64,000 nt of DNA from Pyrenula massariospora. Lineage: Eukaryota; Ascomycota; Eurotiomycetes; Pyrenulales; Pyrenulaceae. Positions within the stretch are counted from its first letter, which is position 1. Each line of letters opens with the position of its first letter. The notes beneath the pieces were generated by a model. That model was not told the origin of the DNA and ran no database searches. It saw only the letters and a program-made list of their open reading frames with translations. The translations under genes and the position numbers were made by a program. The stretch is taken from NCBI GenBank assembly GCA_021030905.1, contig JAGFMI010000004.1:1984001-2048000 (forward strand). Reading direction: 5' to 3'. Below are positions 1 to 10,816 of the stretch, in pieces.

Positions 1-1040
1 TCAGGGTCTTCTTGAGACGTGTCTCGCCAGCTGAAGATCTCTTTCTGCCTGAACTCCGCGTTGTCGTCGAAGTTGAGCTTGGCGTCCATGGCTAAGACCT
101 GGTGATCGCTCGTTTCGCTCAACGGGTTGATCTCAATCTGGGTAGCATCCTTTTCCATGAAGACCTTGTACAGATTCTGGATTGTGGTTTTCGCATCTTC
201 GACACACTGTTCACTGAAGCCAAGTTTTTGTGCAATGCCTCTTGCGATTTCGTCTGTGACACCAACATTGATGTCAATGATTTCAGTATTAATGGCATCT
301 GGAGTCTCTTTTGCGACAGTTTCAATGTCCATACCACCTTGAGAAGAAGCAACAATCACGGGTGATTGCGATTGGCGATCCATTAGGATGGCAAGGTAGA
401 ATTCCCTGCGAGCAAACTTGCGCTCGCAGATATAGACTGAATCGCAGATCCGTCCCCGAGCGCCAGTCTGCTTCGTGATAAGCTTGTGGCCGATCATCTG
501 TGAGGCGAACATCTTGGCTTCTGTCGGTCTGTAGGATCATCAGCTCATCCCTTCAAAACACGGGTAACACGTACGAGTAAATCACTCTAACGCCGCCTTT
601 CAAGCCGTTGTCAAAGGTCCCTTTCCCTCGTCCGCCGGCAAGGACCTGAGCCTTGATCACCATATCATCACCTCCTGAATGCCCTAGTCAATGTTGAACT
701 AGAAGGCAAGAATGCATGGTCAGTACCTATTTTCTTCGCGATTGCCTCCGCCTCGTCTGCAGACTTGGCGACCTCGCCATTGGGTACTCCAACTCCATAC
801 TACCATGTGTGAGCAATAAATTTCCTCGCTGGAGACCTCGGCCCGTACCGATTTGAGAAGTCTTGCAGATAAATACTCGTGGATCGAGAGATTCCGTTTC
901 TGCTGCGCGAGCCAAGAGCTCCGAACAGGTGAACCCTACCCTCTACATTAGTCGTGCCTGAGATAGAGTGGGCCCAGTGAGCATACCTGTGCAGCCTTTA
1001 TTGCTGAGGCAATAGGTCTGCCTCTAGCAAACTTAAACAT
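1..1040 (-). CDS. LSC2: Succinate-CoA ligase beta subunit, mitochondrial (5' part)
   Basis: Beta subunit of succinyl-CoA ligase, the TCA-cycle enzyme that makes ATP (or GTP) from succinyl-CoA in the mitochondrial matrix. Five exons can be joined in phase: 1040-987, 902-849, 799-727, 674-575 and 528 to the window edge. The start [18 protein letters not shown] is a basic, Ser/Ala-rich mitochondrial presequence. [20 protein letters not shown] is the conserved mature N-terminus. The ATP-grasp part follows with [19 protein letters not shown], and the last visible exon has INPLSET, then [20 protein letters not shown], which carries the metal-binding region of the family. The C-terminal CoA/phosphate-binding part lies beyond base 1. 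Introns are 46-84 nt with GTATGC, GTACGG, GTACTG and GTACGT donors. It is divergent from the next gene, with a shared upstream region of about 215 bp. No damage is seen; the gene is partial only because of the window edge. Confidence 0.95.
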
Positions 1041-1256
1041 TTTGGGCGGTGCGTCTCCAGGGAGGTTTGGCTGAGGTTCTTGAAAGGACGGAGTTGGAGA
1101 TAGCTTCGAGGTTGGAGCTTGTTGCCGAAGCGCGGGAACTTCCGGAGCGCCTGCTGCGCTTGTGACACTCCGCAATCGGATTGCCCATAGCAATCAATCA
1201 CTTTCACGGCAGCACGTACGACAACATACACCCAGAATTACAAAATCTCAATTAAG

Positions 1257-1980
1257 ATGCCAAAAGCTTCAGAACCGTCCGAGGCGGATGTTATCTTCAA
1301 TCGAGCTTCCTTAGCGCTTGCAAAGTCTCAACGCCTTATTGAATCCTGGTTACCTCCAAAGACTGAGGAGGACTATAAAACTGAAGAACAACTGGAGGCG
1401 GAAGAACGAGAGATCTTCACTGTAGTTCCTGAGAGGTATCCTTCACAATCTTTATTACAAAATGTTACGCGCGTTGTCTTAGAATTAATATTTTATCTGC
1501 AAACTGAGTATATGCTAATTCAGCTATCTTTCGCGTAGGCTTGGCCTTGGAGCTCCAGTGCCTAAAGATGGCGAGACCTTCTCAGACAAACCGAAAGTAA
1601 CTGATGATAAGTTGAAGAAACAGTTATTGGGGAAGAATTTCAAGAAGCTAGATCCACAACACCGACAGGATGGTTTAAGACCCGGGGTAGGGGGCAATCA
1701 CACACGGTCTAAAGCACGACCAAAGCCAACCCAAACGGCCGCTGTAAACACAGGTAGCAGTGACGAAGATGGTGATGAAGAAGGGAGATCCTCTCTGGGA
1801 AGGAAAAAAAGGATTGCTGCAGTGCATCAAGCCAGTCGAAGTGACGACGCTGATGCCCGTACATCTCCAAGAGTCTTTGACGATTCTGCCAAGGGACTGA
1901 AGAAGCGGCAAGGTAACTATCTGGACGAGGTCTTGTTAGAGCGTTCCAGAAAGCGAAATAAACGAAAGGTTGCTTCCTGA
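1257..1980 (+). CDS. DUF3245-like nuclear protein
   Basis: Small, highly charged fungal protein of unknown function, 206 residues. Two exons, 1257-1435 and 1539-1980; the 103-nt intron has donor GTATCC and acceptor CGTAG, and the split codon AG|G gives Arg. The N-terminal half has NRASLALAKSQRLIESWLPP and an acidic helix (EEQLEAEEREIF). The middle has LGLGAPVP and KKQLLGKNFKKLD. The end is Lys/Arg rich (LLERSRKRNKRKVAS), which looks like a nuclear or nucleolar signal. The ESWLPP motif and length fit the DUF3245 family from memory; no biochemical role is known to me. The start is the first ATG after the divergent promoter shared with the succinyl-CoA ligase gene. Confidence 0.8.
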
Positions 1981-2018
1981 AGAAACTTACCTAGGATGTG
2001 TGAGTTATATAGGGGGCT

Positions 2019-4031
2019 TCACATATCTTCATTATTCTCCTTCATTCCGTCTTCTCTTTCCTGCTTAATACGCATTTTCTCTCTTTCCATGACTTTCTCC
2101 ATAGGTTTTAGGCGCTTGAGATCTCTATTGAGCTCATCATGATGAGGCCCTCGCTTTTTGGTAGGTGGCGGTACTTCCTTGGGTCGAGGCATTTCGTGAG
2201 TTGGTGAGAGCGGCGTATTCCGCTGCTGTTTCTCCTTATATCTTCGCTGGTCGATAGCCGTCTTGCTTGCTTGTTGTCTCGTCCTTCCTGTGCCAAAGCA
2301 GTATACGCAGCACCTCTTTCCTTGCATAGTTTTTCCTGTCGCCATGCAGTATTTGCAATCTTCCACCTCCGTCGTTGGAGCGGCCATGTTAGATGGCCTG
2401 CGACCCATGCGCTTCGACTGCCCGCTTGCGTCTGTTGGTTGAAAGAGCAACCTGCTTGTTTCGTCCATTTCAAAGCTGTTGCGCATTGCAATCGCATTGT
2501 CACCATGTCTGGCCCAATGTTGCGTTCTCATATGTTCAAAGAACATCACGTCAGAGATAGTTGACAGAGAGCTATTCTCCCTACTTCTTTCAAAATAGTC
2601 TCTAAGAAATTGTGGGCTCTCTCCAAGGCCGCCTGTTGTCAATTCTATCCTTGGATTACCGAGAACGAGATCAAGTGCAAATGCCTTGATGCTCTGGAGC
2701 TCATCTGGCGTGAAATTTGGCTGCTGACAATACAGTTGCTTGAGGAGATTTGTTGACCATGTCCGCTTTGCTTTCAGATATTTGCCAGTGATGGCGTCTA
2801 AGACTGCATTTTTCAGGCTTGGTGACTGCAGGCTAATGCTCAGAAGCAGAAGTTTGAAAAGACGTTCTTCTGGGACTCTAATATTTGGAGAATTCCCAAC
2901 GAGGAACAGATCGGTGTAGAGCCAATTGAGGAAAAGGTCGAATGTCCCAGGCTCAACTTCGGGAAGCAAGACATCATTGTTGTCAACAAAACGTTGGCCA
3001 TTCACCGTTGTCGGTGCCTCCTGCAGGAGGCGACAGGCGAGCACGCTCTCTTCAGCTAAAGGAATGAAGGGGACTTGGTAAGTCATTTTTCCGGGCCCAA
3101 TTTTGACTTGCACGACTGGTGCGCTGTGCTTGCCTGTGCTGAGACCGTATAGGGCATCTTCTATATCAGCGTCTTTTTGCTGCTGGATGTTTGTATGCGC
3201 GTCAGGGTCTGGAATTCGAGCTGCCAAGAAGTCCAATTGCTGTCTATATTTTCTTTGACAGCGCTGCCACTCGGCAAGAAAGGTGGATCCAGTGGGCGTC
3301 GGATCTGGGGTGGCTTGGACACCCACCCGCCCAGTGGCTGCCGCTTTAGAGTCTTCCCAAGTCCAACTAATTCGGTGATCTTCACTGTCCGACCTCGCGA
3401 GTTGACTTCCCTCCACTTCTTCTTCAGTGGAATTATTAGAGCATTCAGCTTCCCCATCTGAGGAAGCAGACTGGCTGTCGTCGGTGGACACTTCGTCGGA
3501 GTTGTCTTCGTCAGAACTCCCGTTGCTATTATCCGCTGTGTAGCCCCCAAGGCTCGAAACACATGGAAGCTCAGATAGTTTGGCATCAAGCTCGTCCCTG
3601 ATCCCCAGGTCCTCTCTGGTCTGGCCGATATTCTTGTCAGAAGACTTTAGTTTGCTGGCATCTTCAGGCTTTCCAGGAGCGCCAGCACCATCAGCAATCT
3701 CATCCCTGACTTCGGGTATACTGCTCTGTGTGTCTCTAGCAGCGTCTTGTTGACCGATTTCTGGGGTATCCCGATAGTGGTCGCCAGCTATCTCTACTAC
3801 TGTGTTGAGCGAGGGACTCCACTCGAGCTTCAGAGGTGGAGTTTTGAGCTCGGTCAAATCGACTCTTCCGTGGTGGTGCTGAGAATTAACCGAGGCCATG
3901 AAGAGATCGTTCGAAGCAGAAAAGGGTTGAAAGTCAGAAGAAGGTCTGAGAAACGACTGACGGGCGCTGGCATGCGATTCAATAGACTGGTATTGGCAGG
4001 TCGTAGCTTGGCCCTGTGAATTGCAAACCAT
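2019..4031 (-). CDS. BTB/POZ-type protein with C-terminal CxxC pair
   Basis: Single-exon protein of 670 residues from the first in-frame ATG at 4031 (Kozak-like CGGAATGG). The frame is open a little further upstream to 4100 but without an ATG, so a small 5' exon is possible. The N-terminal half is Ser/Asp/Glu-rich and probably disordered. Around residues 300-430 is a BTB-like fold: VQVKIGPG, a hydrophobic core, then LPEVEPGTFDLFLNWLYTDL, the usual BTB 'potential becomes a fraction of a bound surface' pattern, followed by LPEERLFKLLLLSISLQSP-type helices. Near residue 560-580 there is CKYCMATGK and then CCVYCFGTGR, two CxxC knuckles that may bind zinc. A basic stretch (PTKKRGP, RDLKRLKP) may be nuclear. 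Fungal BTB proteins of this kind are often adaptors or transcription-related; the actual role is unknown. Confidence 0.75.
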   Translation of the reverse strand: MVCNSQGQATTCQYQSIESHASARQSFLRPSSDFQPFSASNDLFMASVNSQHHHGRVDLTELKTPPLKLEWSPSLNTVVEIAGDHYRDTPEIGQQDAARDTQSSIPEVRDEIADGAGAPGKPEDASKLKSSDKNIGQTREDLGIRDELDAKLSELPCVSSLGGYTADNSNGSSDEDNSDEVSTDDSQSASSDGEAECSNNSTEEEVEGSQLARSDSEDHRISWTWEDSKAAATGRVGVQATPDPTPTGSTFLAEWQRCQRKYRQQLDFLAARIPDPDAHTNIQQQKDADIEDALYGLSTGKHSAPVVQVKIGPGKMTYQVPFIPLAEESVLACRLLQEAPTTVNGQRFVDNNDVLLPEVEPGTFDLFLNWLYTDLFLVGNSPNIRVPEERLFKLLLLSISLQSPSLKNAVLDAITGKYLKAKRTWSTNLLKQLYCQQPNFTPDELQSIKAFALDLVLGNPRIELTTGGLGESPQFLRDYFERSRENSSLSTISDVMFFEHMRTQHWARHGDNAIAMRNSFEMDETSRLLFQPTDASGQSKRMGRRPSNMAAPTTEVEDCKYCMATGKTMQGKRCCVYCFGTGRTRQQASKTAIDQRRYKEKQQRNTPLSPTHEMPRPKEVPPPTKKRGPHHDELNRDLKRLKPMEKVMEREKMRIKQEREDGMKENNEDM

Positions 4032-4470
4032 TCCGTGCTCGGTATGGACGGAATCTCTATGATGCGATGGTAGTGATTGCTTTGGGGAATCTGATATCAA
4101 TGGTGGAAGAGTTGTGAAATTGAGATAGTTATGATCGTATTGGAGACGATAGTATAAGTGTAGATGTATGATAGTGTATAGATGAAATGTAGTAAGGTAT
4201 AAGTAGTAAAAAAATATCTAAAGAGATGAGCCCCCCTGAAAAATAGTGCCAAGGCTTGCGCCGTTTATGAGCGGAGCGGAATGGCCCATGCGCAGAAGCC
4301 AGGCATTCTTAGTGGTGATTCATTCACTGCCACTATGTAGCAAAATCCCTTTAGAGTGCACTTATGGCGAAAGACATACCCTCGAGCTTTGCCCGGGAGA
4401 ATGATGTCATCTCGTGAAAATACTAGAAGGTGGTAATTTGAGCAGCAATCAGTTCGTATTGAAACACACC
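4032..4470. other. Intergenic, promoter side of BTB gene
   Basis: About 440 bp between two minus-strand genes. The part next to the BTB gene is T/A-rich with many GTATAG/GTATGAT-like steps, fitting a promoter and 5' leader. No ORF, repeat or RNA gene was recognised. Confidence 0.5.
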
Positions 4471-5139
4471 TTAAAAGAACTTTATCGAGGCGAACGCCAC
4501 GAAAATACTAATAACAAAGACGAAGTGTGCAACGAGCAGAGCAAAACAGAACGTTGTACGTGTAATATCAGATCGGCTAGAGGCTAGTGTCACATTTGCT
4601 TCGCTACACGCTTCTACCAAGCTACAGGCTTTTTGCAGCACGTCACGGTCATTCTGAAAAGTGAGCTTTTCCATCGCCTCTTCAGTAGTGAAAAAGTCTG
4701 CTCTGAACTCTTCTTCGCCTTTCATTGTTCCTGAATGGTTCCTTTTCAGCATTGCAAGATACCACCAGATAATCTTGATATTGGACTTTTCGTCTATCTC
4801 CCGGACTGTGACCATGAACGGTTCAGTAAGACCATCGAAAGTCCGAGCCTTGTCCGGGAGATCGGCAGCCCCATGCTTTGGCGGAGCACGGGTGAGCATC
4901 CTTACAGGCATAAGATGGCAGGCATATCCAGTCTCCTCCCGAGTTTCTCTAAGAGCTGCATCATGTCGGGACTCGCCACAATTGCGTCTCCCTTTAGCAA
5001 GGAGCCATTCATTCCTAGCAAGGTAGTGGATCAAGCAAACTTTGCGGTGGTTTCGTGAAAAGTCGAAAACGACTGCGCCGCAACTCTCCACGAAATCTTC
5101 AGAGGCGTACTGTCTTGTGACAAATTTGGAAGACGCCAT
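4471..5139 (-). CDS. Nudix hydrolase with hydrophobic C-terminal tail
   Basis: Single-exon protein of 222 residues. Nudix hydrolases cleave nucleoside diphosphates linked to another group. The Nudix box is complete: G-x5-E-x7-RE-x-x-EE-x-G is met by GRRNCGESRHDAALRETREE followed by TGY (about residues 50-72). The N-terminal SCGAVVFDF and WLLAKGR are the usual beta strands. The fungal version resembles diadenosine/diphosphoinositol polyphosphate hydrolases of the APS1/Aps type. After the domain (about residue 180) the protein runs ACSEANVTLASSRSDITR and ends in a hydrophobic stretch (TTFCFALLVAHFVFVISIF and on to IKFF), which looks like a tail anchor. No convincing splice donor was found before this tail, but read-through of an unrecognised intron cannot be excluded. 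Confidence 0.85.
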   Translation of the reverse strand: MASSKFVTRQYASEDFVESCGAVVFDFSRNHRKVCLIHYLARNEWLLAKGRRNCGESRHDAALRETREETGYACHLMPVRMLTRAPPKHGAADLPDKARTFDGLTEPFMVTVREIDEKSNIKIIWWYLAMLKRNHSGTMKGEEEFRADFFTTEEAMEKLTFQNDRDVLQKACSLVEACSEANVTLASSRSDITRTTFCFALLVAHFVFVISIFVAFASIKFF

Positions 5140-5801
5140 GAATGCGGCCTAATCTGGGTAGTGTCAGACGGAAATTTTGTTCAGACGATAGGAGGCCGGT
5201 GGACGCCATAATATCATGCGGTTGAAAGAAAGGTGGTCAGAGCTCGTGCCAAGGGCAAGAGATTGCGAAGGTTTTGCTCGGGCCGGCGGCTCCGAATTTT
5301 CCGCTAAGCTTCTCGCCGTTCGTTTCGCTTCACTCCTACATCCATCAAAATTTCTCCCTGGACTCTTATCCATCTTGTGTCTGCGGCACGGCAGACAAGG
5401 AATCACCCTTTAAGCCTAATCTGTTTTCAAGACTCGAGATACCATACTCAACCAAGCACCAGCCTCACAGAGTATCCCGATCTGCTCCAGGATTGCATCA
5501 ACAATCTCTGCGCATCTGCCCCAGGAATGCAGGTACCAGATTGTACCTGGCGCTCGCCTGGCGTAACCATACAAGCCTCGGCCCCATGCTTAGTTCGAGC
5601 GGTTACTGGTCTGGTGATCTCCTTCGGTTCGCGCTTTAGTCGATTGATCGCACAGCATATTGCCCGCAATCATGGCTTTCCAGTGATGGGCACTCATTTG
5701 CCCGTAAAACAATTTCCTTGGATCAAGAATATGCAATCAAAATTTGCTGCATCTGCCAGACTTATGCCCGAGACGGCCCCGCCGTGCCGACGCAGGTCAT
5801 A

Positions 5802-5807
5802 TTAGCC
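5802..5807 (-). promoter_or_regulatory. GGCTAA core, possible XlnR/Xyr1 site
   Basis: TTAGCC on the plus strand reads GGCTAA on the minus strand, about 200 bp upstream of the CBM1-GH3 start codon. GGCTAA is the core recognised by the cellulase/xylanase activators XlnR/Xyr1 in Aspergillus and Trichoderma. A six-base match alone is weak; the gene context is what makes it plausible. Confidence 0.3.
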
Positions 5808-5823
5808 TTTGCCTTTGCCTTTG
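5806..5823 (+). repeat. Three CCTTTG units
   Basis: Three perfect CCTTTG hexamers in tandem, then CAGCG, inside a pyrimidine-rich stretch 180-200 bp before the beta-glucosidase start. It is probably part of the promoter's CT-rich tract. Confidence 0.7.
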
Positions 5824-6005
5824 CAGCGTCTCCAAAGACTCCCACTGCTCTATGGTGGCACAGGCCCTCTTCGTTTCGCTGTTTGTGATCTTTAAATTCC
5901 TAATTCGCGTTCTTCATGTGTTTCACATAATTGCTAGTTTCTATTAATTCAAGTTCGCTCTCTATCAAAATCAGGTCCAATCCTTTTTAAGAGTGTTATT
6001 CACGT

Positions 6006-8712
6006 ATGTTGTTCCAGACGTCGGCAGCATTGCTGCTACTTCCGCTGGGATCCTGGGCACAACAAAGCGCCTATGGACAGTGCGGTGGCCAGGGATGGAC
6101 CGGCAGCACTACTTGTGTATCAGGGTAAAGTCCAACGGTGAACATGTATGTCGCAGGGCGCTTTAGCTTACAAGAAATATCTTTCGCAGGTACTATTGTA
6201 GCGTGATTAATTCTTACTACAGCCAATGTGTACCTGGTTCGGCGTCGACCACTTCGTCACGAGCAACAACCTCGACCTCTGTGGTAACAAGTTCTCGATC
6301 GACATCAGGCACAACCACAACCAAAGCTTCTTCTAGCACTGCATCTTCTAGTGCACCGTCTACCTCCGCCTCAGGCGGAGATGGCGCCTGGGCTTCGGCA
6401 TATTCAAAGGCTCGAACCGCTTTGGCAAAGTTGTCCAACCAAGACAAAGTTAATATAGTTACCGGCATTGGTTGGTCTAAAGGACCTTGTGTTGGAAATA
6501 CGGCCGCTGTCTCTTCGATTGGGTATCCTGAGTTATGCCTTCAGGATGGGCCATTAGGCGTTCGTTATCCTTCAGGAGTCACCGCTTTTCCAGCTGGAGT
6601 GCAAGCCGCCTCCACCTGGGATATCAATTTGATCAATCAAAGAGGCGCAGCATTAGGCGCCGAAGCTAAAGCCCTGGGTGTTCATGTTCAGCTCGGTCCC
6701 GTTGCAGGGCCGCTTGGGAAGATTCCAAATGGGGGCCGAGGCTGGGAAGGATTTTCTGTTGATCCGTACGTATCAGCCGCCAAATCTCTTGGAACAGACC
6801 TATTGATCAAGGAGATAGGTATCTTACAGGCGTTTCGATGGCACAAACGATATCAGGAATGCAAGCTTCGGGTGTGCAAGCGTGCGCAAAGCATTACATT
6901 GGCAACGAGCAAGAGCTAAATCGCGATACAATGAGCTCGAATATTGATGATAGAACCTTGCATGAGCTTTATTTATGGCCTTTTGCGGAAGCTGTGAAAG
7001 CGAATGTAGCCTCGGTCATGTGCAGCTACAACAAACTCAACTCGACTTGGGCTTGCGAGAACGACCGCGTCCTGAATCAGGTATTAAAGAATGAGCTCGA
7101 CTTCCAAGGTTACGTTATGACAGATTGGAATGCTCAACATAGTGGTGCTGCAGCTGCGAACGCTGGTCTTGACATGTCAATGTGAGTTGTCCACTCGCCC
7201 TTCACTATGGTGATCACTGACCATCCTAGGCCTGGGACGGACTTTAATGGCGGCAGCATTTACTGGGGACCTAGCCTTCTTAGCCTTGTCAGCAGTGGAC
7301 AGGTCCCGCAATCACGACTGGACAATATGGTTACTAGAATACTTGCTTCATGGTATTTCTTGGGTCAAGACTCTGGCTACCCGGCGGTCAGTTTCAATTC
7401 CTGGAATGGGCAGAGTGGACCCGATGTGCAGGGAAACCATAAGACGGTAGCTAGAGCGATTGCGCGAGATGGTGAGAGACTATATGTGGCTCACTCAAAC
7501 ACATCTAATATGAGGTGCTAGGTATCGTCCTGCTTAAGAACGCAAACAATGCACTTCCGCTCAAGAAGCCGGCAAGCCTTGCCATTATCGGTCAAGACGC
7601 AATCGTGAATCCCTCTGGTGCAAATGCTTGCACTGATCGTGGGTGCGATACCGGGACTCTTGCCATGGGTTGGGGATCTGGAACAGCGCAATTTCCATAC
7701 CTAGTAGCTCCCCTCGACGCCATTAAGACACAAGCCTCTGCAGACGGCACTAACGTAGTCACATCTACAACTGACAGCACTAGTGCAGGTGCTTCGGCTG
7801 CAGCTGCAGCTGCAACGGCAGTCGTCTTCATCAATTCAGACTCTGGTGAGGGATACATTACGGTTGAAGGGAATGCCGGGGACAGAAACAATTTGGATCC
7901 ATGGCATTCTGGAAACGACCTTGTGAAGGCAGTAGCAGCCACTAATAAGCCGACGATAGTCGTCATCCACAGTGTCGGTCCAGTCATACTAGAAAGCATC
8001 CTTGCCAATACAAATGTTGTTGCCGTTGTCTGGGCTGGCATACCAGGGCAGGAGTCAGGTAGTGGATTGGTGGATGTTTTGTACGGTTCAGCAGCTCCTT
8101 CCGGCAAGCTTCCATATACGATTGCTAAGTCAGCCTCCGACTACGGTACCAGCGTCAAGAGCGGCGACGATAGTTTCCCGGAAGGTGAGCCTTGTACTTC
8201 ATCGTGGGTTGAAGGAAAGCGCTGACTTCTTAGGTCTGTTCATCGATTATCGCCACTTTGACCAATCAAACATCGCTCCTCGCTATGAATTTGGTTATGG
8301 CCTGTCGTACACAAACTTCACTTATAGTGGTTTATCGATTGCGCCATCTGGCGTTCCAGCACCTGGAACGACCAAAGCTCCAGGTGGAGATCCTACGTTA
8401 TATGCCACCGTAGCGACGATCACAGCTAAGGTCGCAAATGCTGGGTCGGTTTCAGGGGCTGAGGTTGCTCAGCTTTACATCTCGCTTCCCAGCTCCGCGC
8501 CCTCTACACCACCACGGCAATTAAGGGGGTTCGTCAAGACGAATGTCTTGGCGGCAGGCGCTAGTCAGACTGTGACTTTCATAGTGCGTAGAAAAGATGT
8601 CAGCTATTGGGATGCTGGACGGCAGATTTGGGTCACTCCAACGGGATCGTTTGCGGTCAACGTCGGGGCTAGCTCGAGAGACTTAAGGTTGCAAGGGACA
8701 TTGACTCTTTGA
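6006..8712 (+). CDS. Secreted beta-glucosidase, GH3 with N-terminal CBM1
   Basis: Extracellular enzyme that releases glucose from cellobiose and short beta-glucans. Six exons join in phase: 6006-6124, 6190-6765, 6819-7181, 7230-7471, 7522-8184, 8234-8712; 813 residues. Signal peptide [18 protein letters not shown] is followed at once by a fungal cellulose-binding module CBM1 ([18 protein letters not shown], then [16 protein letters not shown]; intron 1 splits it), then a Ser/Thr linker of about 60 residues. The GH3 N-domain has [29 protein letters not shown] and the nucleophile Asp334 in [12 protein letters not shown]. The GH3 C-domain has [17 protein letters not shown], and the fibronectin-III-like end has [15 protein letters not shown] and ends [13 protein letters not shown]1 at the N-terminus of a GH3 enzyme is less common than the CBM-free BGL1 form and suggests action on insoluble cellulose. 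No damage is seen. Confidence 0.95.
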
Positions 8713-9193
8713 AAGCTCATGGAATGATAGGCTTGAAGGCTGAACGAGCATACAAACTTATTTAGACGCAAACTCCTTTTGATTACGCATTAAGGACACA
8801 ATATGAAATACATATGGCTTTGGTAGCATGCCTAAGCGACTTCTTCATTGTAGCAAGCATTGCCAATTTTCAACATCTTTACGGGTTATCTTTCGCATTC
8901 GACTTGTTTGTTGCTTCTAGACTTAATCTCAATAGCTAGTCTCGGCTTGCTACTCATAGTGTCCTCTAATCTCCCGCCTAAAGTAATAAAAACCTTGGTG
9001 GAAGTGGACTCATGCGACTCTCCGCCCACAGCAGCGGGCTTGGCAACGCTATTCCTTTTCGGTTCAGAGAAAATCAAAGGGTCAATCTCCACAGGGTCAT
9101 GTAGTGCATATCACAAATTTCATTTCGTCTACTGATTTACGGAAAGAAAGTGCAATCAATGTAGTGAAATTTAAATCCTCGTAGGTTCCTTTG
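8713..9193. other. Intergenic, no gene seen
   Basis: About 480 bp between two co-directed genes; terminator of the beta-glucosidase and promoter of the Bre2 gene. A 91-codon open frame at 8860-9135 shows no coding character or motif. Confidence 0.5.
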
Positions 9194-10816
9194 ATGGAGC
9201 GTCCGCAGCGTCAGCGCAAACCAACGTCGAAAGTAAAAGGGGAAAATGACACCGACGAGCTTCAAGCGGAAGCTCCACTGGCTCCGCCGAGGTACAATCT
9301 TCCCGCCTCTGATGCGTGGCAATACCTCGCTACGCCGGAGGCAGTGCGAACTCATGCTTTGACGAAGTCGAATAAGATCACTGGAGAGGTACATGACTTT
9401 TACAAATTTGGAGCAAATCAGTGAGCCCTATCTCCGCTTTGTGAGACGCGCAAAAAACTAATATATTCCAGCGTTGATAACAAGCTTGGCTTTAGATGGA
9501 CCAGGGCAATCCGAGATGCCACTACTGGCTTTTTCAAGGACACGGATGCTCCTCCGTATTACGCGCGTCTCAGTGATGAAGACCACTACAGTTGTCGAAC
9601 CGAGTCGCCTCTGTTATTCACTAAGGATATGCTAAGCTTCACTCAGAATGGCCAGCTGAATGTTGGTGCTAAGGCCAACGTTTGCGCCCGCGAAGGATCG
9701 TACTACATGGAAGTCAAACTTCTCTCCCACTCATTAGTCAAAGGCGAGACTACAGACCGTGCCTTGGCGCAGCTTGACAACATCAACGGAAACAGTCTGA
9801 CAGAATGCTTCCGTGGCTCCTCTCGAATAGGCTTTGCTCGACGGGAGCATGCAAATGGTCTGCCGCCAGGAGCTGACAACTACAGCTACGGTCTGAAAAC
9901 TCTCGGCGGCCCAGCCAAACAATACGGCGACGTCGTGTTTGGGAGCGACCTCTACCAAATTGACGGCCGTCCCCTTCCCCACGTCAACACCGGCGACGTA
10001 ATCGGCCTCCTCATCACCCTTCCATCGCTCGAACTTCAACAAAAAGTCATGGACGGAACCTACATCGTCCCCGAAACCGCACCAAATACCGCGAAAAAGA
10101 AATCCAAACCCAAAAAATCCAAAGACAAACACCCACCGCCACCTCAAGACGACCAAGTACCCCAAGATTCCCTCGCCGCCCCCCCTTCAAACACCATCCC
10201 AACCAAAGTACCCACCGCCCCTTCCACCACCGACACAATCCGCTTCCGCTACCCTGTCCCCAGCGGCACGCAAACCAACTTCGCCCTGCACGAATCCGTC
10301 GACTACGCCGTGCAAGAAGACCTCCGCAGCGGCATCTACACCAACTCTAAACTCCGCAGCCGCGACCCCACCAACAACAACATCTTGACTGCCCACCCCT
10401 CCACCACCCGCCCGGACCACCCGGTCCCCTGCTTCCGCACCCTCCCTAACTCCAGCATCGAGCTCTGGGTCAACGGCGAGCCCGTCGGCACCATGTGGCG
10501 CGACCTGCTCGCCTTCCTCCCGCCCGCCTCCTTCCTCGAGGAGCCCAACAGCGTCGTCAACGTCGCGGGGACGGGCAAGCGCGCCAAGAAGAAGGACAAG
10601 GTCTTCGCGGACGATGGGAGTTTGGGGTACTATCCGTGCATTGCGAACTATGGGGGCGGGGCGACGGAGTGTAGGTTTGAGGACTTTTGGTATGGAATTC
10701 CGGCGGAGAGGCCGGAGGCGAGGGCGTTTGGGGAGCTGTATAATAGGCAGGCGGTAGAGGATGTGGTGGCGACGGTGGTGGATGAGATTGGATGGGAGGT
10801 GGGTGAGGTGGAGTAG
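9194..10816 (+). CDS. BRE2: COMPASS subunit Bre2/Ash2-like, SPRY domain
   Basis: Subunit of the Set1/COMPASS histone H3-K4 methyltransferase complex in the nucleus. Two exons, 9194-9420 and 9472-10816, 523 residues; the 51-nt intron has donor GTGAGC and branch CTAAT. Ash2-type SPRY features in order: EGSYYMEVKLLSHS, SSRIGFARREHANG, GADNYSYGLKTLGG, NTGDVIGLLITLPS, then, after a long Lys/Pro-rich insert (about residues 285-345), a second SPRY half with IELWVNGEPVGTMW, and the family's ending ADDGSLGYYPCIANYGGGA with FEDFWYGIPAE. The insert between the SPRY halves is typical of fungal Bre2. Base composition is strongly C-rich on the sense strand between about 9990 and 10560 and turns G-rich to the stop (see findings). 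Confidence 0.9.

Larger units (their letters stand above)
5140..6005. other. Intergenic, promoter of the beta-glucosidase
   Basis: About 870 bp between the Nudix start and the GH3 start, so divergent promoters. Several overlapping open frames exist in 5200-5800, but none has family resemblance or consistent coding character. The GH3-proximal part is C/T-rich with CCTTTG repeats and a GGCTAA core, listed separately. Confidence 0.5.

Noticed and set aside
5200-5805. Three overlapping 65-142 codon frames upstream of the beta-glucosidase
   Set aside because: No signal peptide, motif or codon preference; they overlap in different frames, as expected of a stop-poor C/T-rich promoter.
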